From contig DATKMG010000720.1 in the NCBI GenBank assembly GCA_035541995.1, positions 1 to 5,854 of the forward strand: 5,854 nucleotides of DNA, written 5' to 3'. Each line of letters begins with the position of its first letter. The first letter of the stretch is position 1. Position numbers and translations under genes: made by a program. Under the pieces are notes generated by a model. It searched no databases. It was not told the DNA's origin and saw only the letters and a list, made by a program, of their open reading frames with translations. Source of the DNA: DATKMG01 sp035541995 (GTDB lineage Bacteria > Acidobacteriota > Terriglobia > Versatilivoradales > Versatilivoraceae). Below, one piece after another: positions 4,788 to 5,854 of the stretch.

Positions 4788-5564
4788 ATGATGATTTCCC
4801 ATTGGGTACTAATCTTTGTAGCTTCAGCACTGGCAGGCTTAATCAATTCCGTCGCGGGCGGCGGAACACTTGTGACCTTTCCGACCTTGGTTTGGCTTGG
4901 TCAGCCTCCCATTATTGCCAATGCCACCAACACCGCCGCAATTTGGCCTGGTTCTCTGGGCAGCCTGTGGGGGTACCGGCAGGAACTTCGATCCACCAAT
5001 CGGCAGTTGTATCTACTGGTTATCCCCAGCCTTGTGGGCGGAATTGTGGGTGCCATTTTGCTCAAACAAACCCCACCAGGTGTGTTTGCAGAGTTAGTTC
5101 CTTTCTTAATTCTGTTTGCGACACTGCTATTTACAGTTCAGGGACCCGTACAACGTTGGCTGCGCCTCCAAGAACTCCATCGCGACGGGATTACGCGGGG
5201 ATGGATGTTTATGGCAGGGTTGTTCCAATTTGCCGTGGCAGTTTATGGAGGATATTTCGGCGCCGGAATCGGAATTCTAATGCTGGCAGCTCTCAGCGTC
5301 CTCGGCTTGACTGAAATCCATCAGATGAACGGCCTCAAGAGCCTCTTTGCCATGTGCATCAACGCCGTTGCGGCTTTCTACTTCATGGCCTCAGGTCTGG
5401 TTGCATGGAAGGTTGCCGCCGTGATGGTGGTTGGTGCTACGGCGAGCGCTTACGGAGGTGCCGGAATCGCTCGCCGGCTTGATCCCCGGGTTGTACGTCG
5501 CATTGTCATTGGTATCGGTTTCGCCATGGCGGTCTCTCTTTTCCTGGAGCGATTGAAGACTTGA
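4788..5564 (+). CDS. TauE/SafE (TSUP) family membrane permease, about 258 aa
   Basis: This is an inner-membrane protein of the sulfite exporter TauE/SafE family, whose members move sulfur-containing or organic anions (sulfite, sulfoacetate, taurine-related compounds) across the membrane; the substrate here cannot be read from sequence. About eight hydrophobic segments are visible. The family's internal duplication is clear: residues 14-64 carry ALAGLINSVAGGGTLVTFP and NATNTAAIWPGSLGSLWGYR, and residues 153-200 carry the matching YGGYFGAGIGILMLAALSVLG and MNGLKSLFAMCINAVAAFYF. The C-terminus is a short basic and hydrophobic tail ending in ERLKT. I chose ATG 4788 because the protein then starts MMISHW directly before the first membrane span, as is usual in the family, with a weak GGGCGAG upstream. 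ATG 4740 would add 16 atypical residues and lies in the loop of an inverted repeat. ATG 4791 is also possible. The length is normal and there is no sign of decay. It is divergent from the VOC gene. Confidence 0.9.
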   Translation: MMISHWVLIFVASALAGLINSVAGGGTLVTFPTLVWLGQPPIIANATNTAAIWPGSLGSLWGYRQELRSTNRQLYLLVIPSLVGGIVGAILLKQTPPGVFAELVPFLILFATLLFTVQGPVQRWLRLQELHRDGITRGWMFMAGLFQFAVAVYGGYFGAGIGILMLAALSVLGLTEIHQMNGLKSLFAMCINAVAAFYFMASGLVAWKVAAVMVVGATASAYGGAGIARRLDPRVVRRIVIGIGFAMAVSLFLERLKT

Positions 5565-5614
5565 GCCTTGCAGGGGTTCTGTGCCTTGGTGTCTGTGTAC
5601 GGTAATTTTACGTT

Positions 5615-5635
5615 CAATTCGTATCCCCCGAATTG
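5615..5635 (+). other. Short inverted repeat before the last gene
   Basis: CAATTCG (5615-5621) and CGAATTG (5629-5635) are exact reverse complements with a 7-base C-rich loop, directly before the ribosome binding site of the next gene. A stem this short is expected by chance a few times in a window of this size, so a regulatory role is only a possibility. Confidence 0.2.
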
Positions 5636-5636
5636 C

Positions 5637-5644
5637 GGAAAGGA
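5637..5644 (+). promoter_or_regulatory. Ribosome binding site of the last gene
   Basis: GGAAAGGA lies 7 bases before ATG 5652. It fixes the start of the secreted protein and follows a 7-bp inverted repeat. Confidence 0.6.
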
Positions 5645-5651
5645 TTGAATC

Positions 5652-5854
5652 ATGATGCGAATCATATCATTTCTTTTGGTCTCCCAAGTTCTTCTGGTGT
5701 CGGCTGAGCTGATGGCCACGGACTTTCCACAGGCAGACATTTCGAACGGAGTCATTCGGGCGGACTTTTTTCTGCCTGACCCGGATCACGGATATTACCG
5801 CGGGACGCGGTTCGACTGGTCGGGAGTCATCTCCAGTCTTAAGTACAAGGGACA
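5652..5854 (+). CDS. N-terminus of a secreted protein of unknown function (cut by window end)
   Basis: Start ATG 5652 (a second ATG follows at once), with a good ribosome binding site 7 bases upstream. The 67 visible codons begin with a signal peptide (MMRIISFLLVSQVLLVSAELMA, likely cleaved near residue 22), then TDFPQADISNGVIRADFFLP and DPDHGYYRGTRFDWSGVISS, then LKYKG. The pattern ISNG.I.A...LPD...GYYR.TRFDWSG.I.SL.Y.G is one I associate with conserved secreted proteins of Acidobacteria that have no assigned function. The opening strands resemble the start of beta-sandwich carbohydrate-binding or mutarotase-like folds, but this is only inference. It lies 87 bases after the permease stop with no terminator seen, so it may be cotranscribed with the permease. 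The reading frame is intact up to the window edge. Confidence 0.8.
   Translation, partial: MMRIISFLLVSQVLLVSAELMATDFPQADISNGVIRADFFLPDPDHGYYRGTRFDWSGVISSLKYKG

Overview
The window reads like a chromosome piece from an environmental Acidobacterium, most plausibly the Solibacter/Bryobacter group. This is an inference from protein style, not a database match. The clues are a secreted two-domain VOC protein whose mature N-terminus runs APPNAAGVSMGH, a large secreted GH20-type hydrolase with an HVGHDE active-site motif and a CPRC motif, a secreted protein with a GYYRGTRFDWSGVI stretch, and a POTRA fragment of the style I associate with BamA-like proteins of this group. No rRNA, tRNA, CRISPR array, integrase or transposase gene is visible.

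Layout. Bases 1-54 are the last 17 codons of a plus-strand gene. Bases 55-858 are a gene-poor, decayed-looking stretch with two small hairpins, an orphan POTRA domain (332-568) with no credible start and no beta-barrel, and about 290 bases with no gene I can support. A 69-residue plus-strand protein of unknown function (859-1068) has a clear ribosome binding site. It converges on a minus-strand pair: a secreted VOC protein (4253 to 3468) followed by a secreted GH20-like glycosidase (3217 to 1097). From 4788 the plus strand carries a TauE/SafE (TSUP) permease, then the first 67 codons of a secreted protein that runs off the window.

The most interesting structure is a pair of palindromic repeat elements of about 145-162 bp, in opposite orientation, flanking the VOC gene. 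Each holds a 69-bp core of two facing REP-like hairpins (GTGGGAGC...GGCGA / TCGCC...GCTCCCAC). The flanks are also conserved, with TTTCATGAAA-like sequence at both ends. One element ends on the start codon of the GH20 gene; the other lies upstream of the VOC gene and opens a reading frame into it. A second notable signal is a perfect 10-bp inverted repeat (4723-4754) just ahead of the permease gene.

Functionally, the VOC and GH20 proteins and the last partial protein all carry export signals, which suggests an envelope or extracellular setting. A shared pathway is not shown: the VOC and GH20 genes are 250 bp apart, with a repeat and a possible terminator between them.
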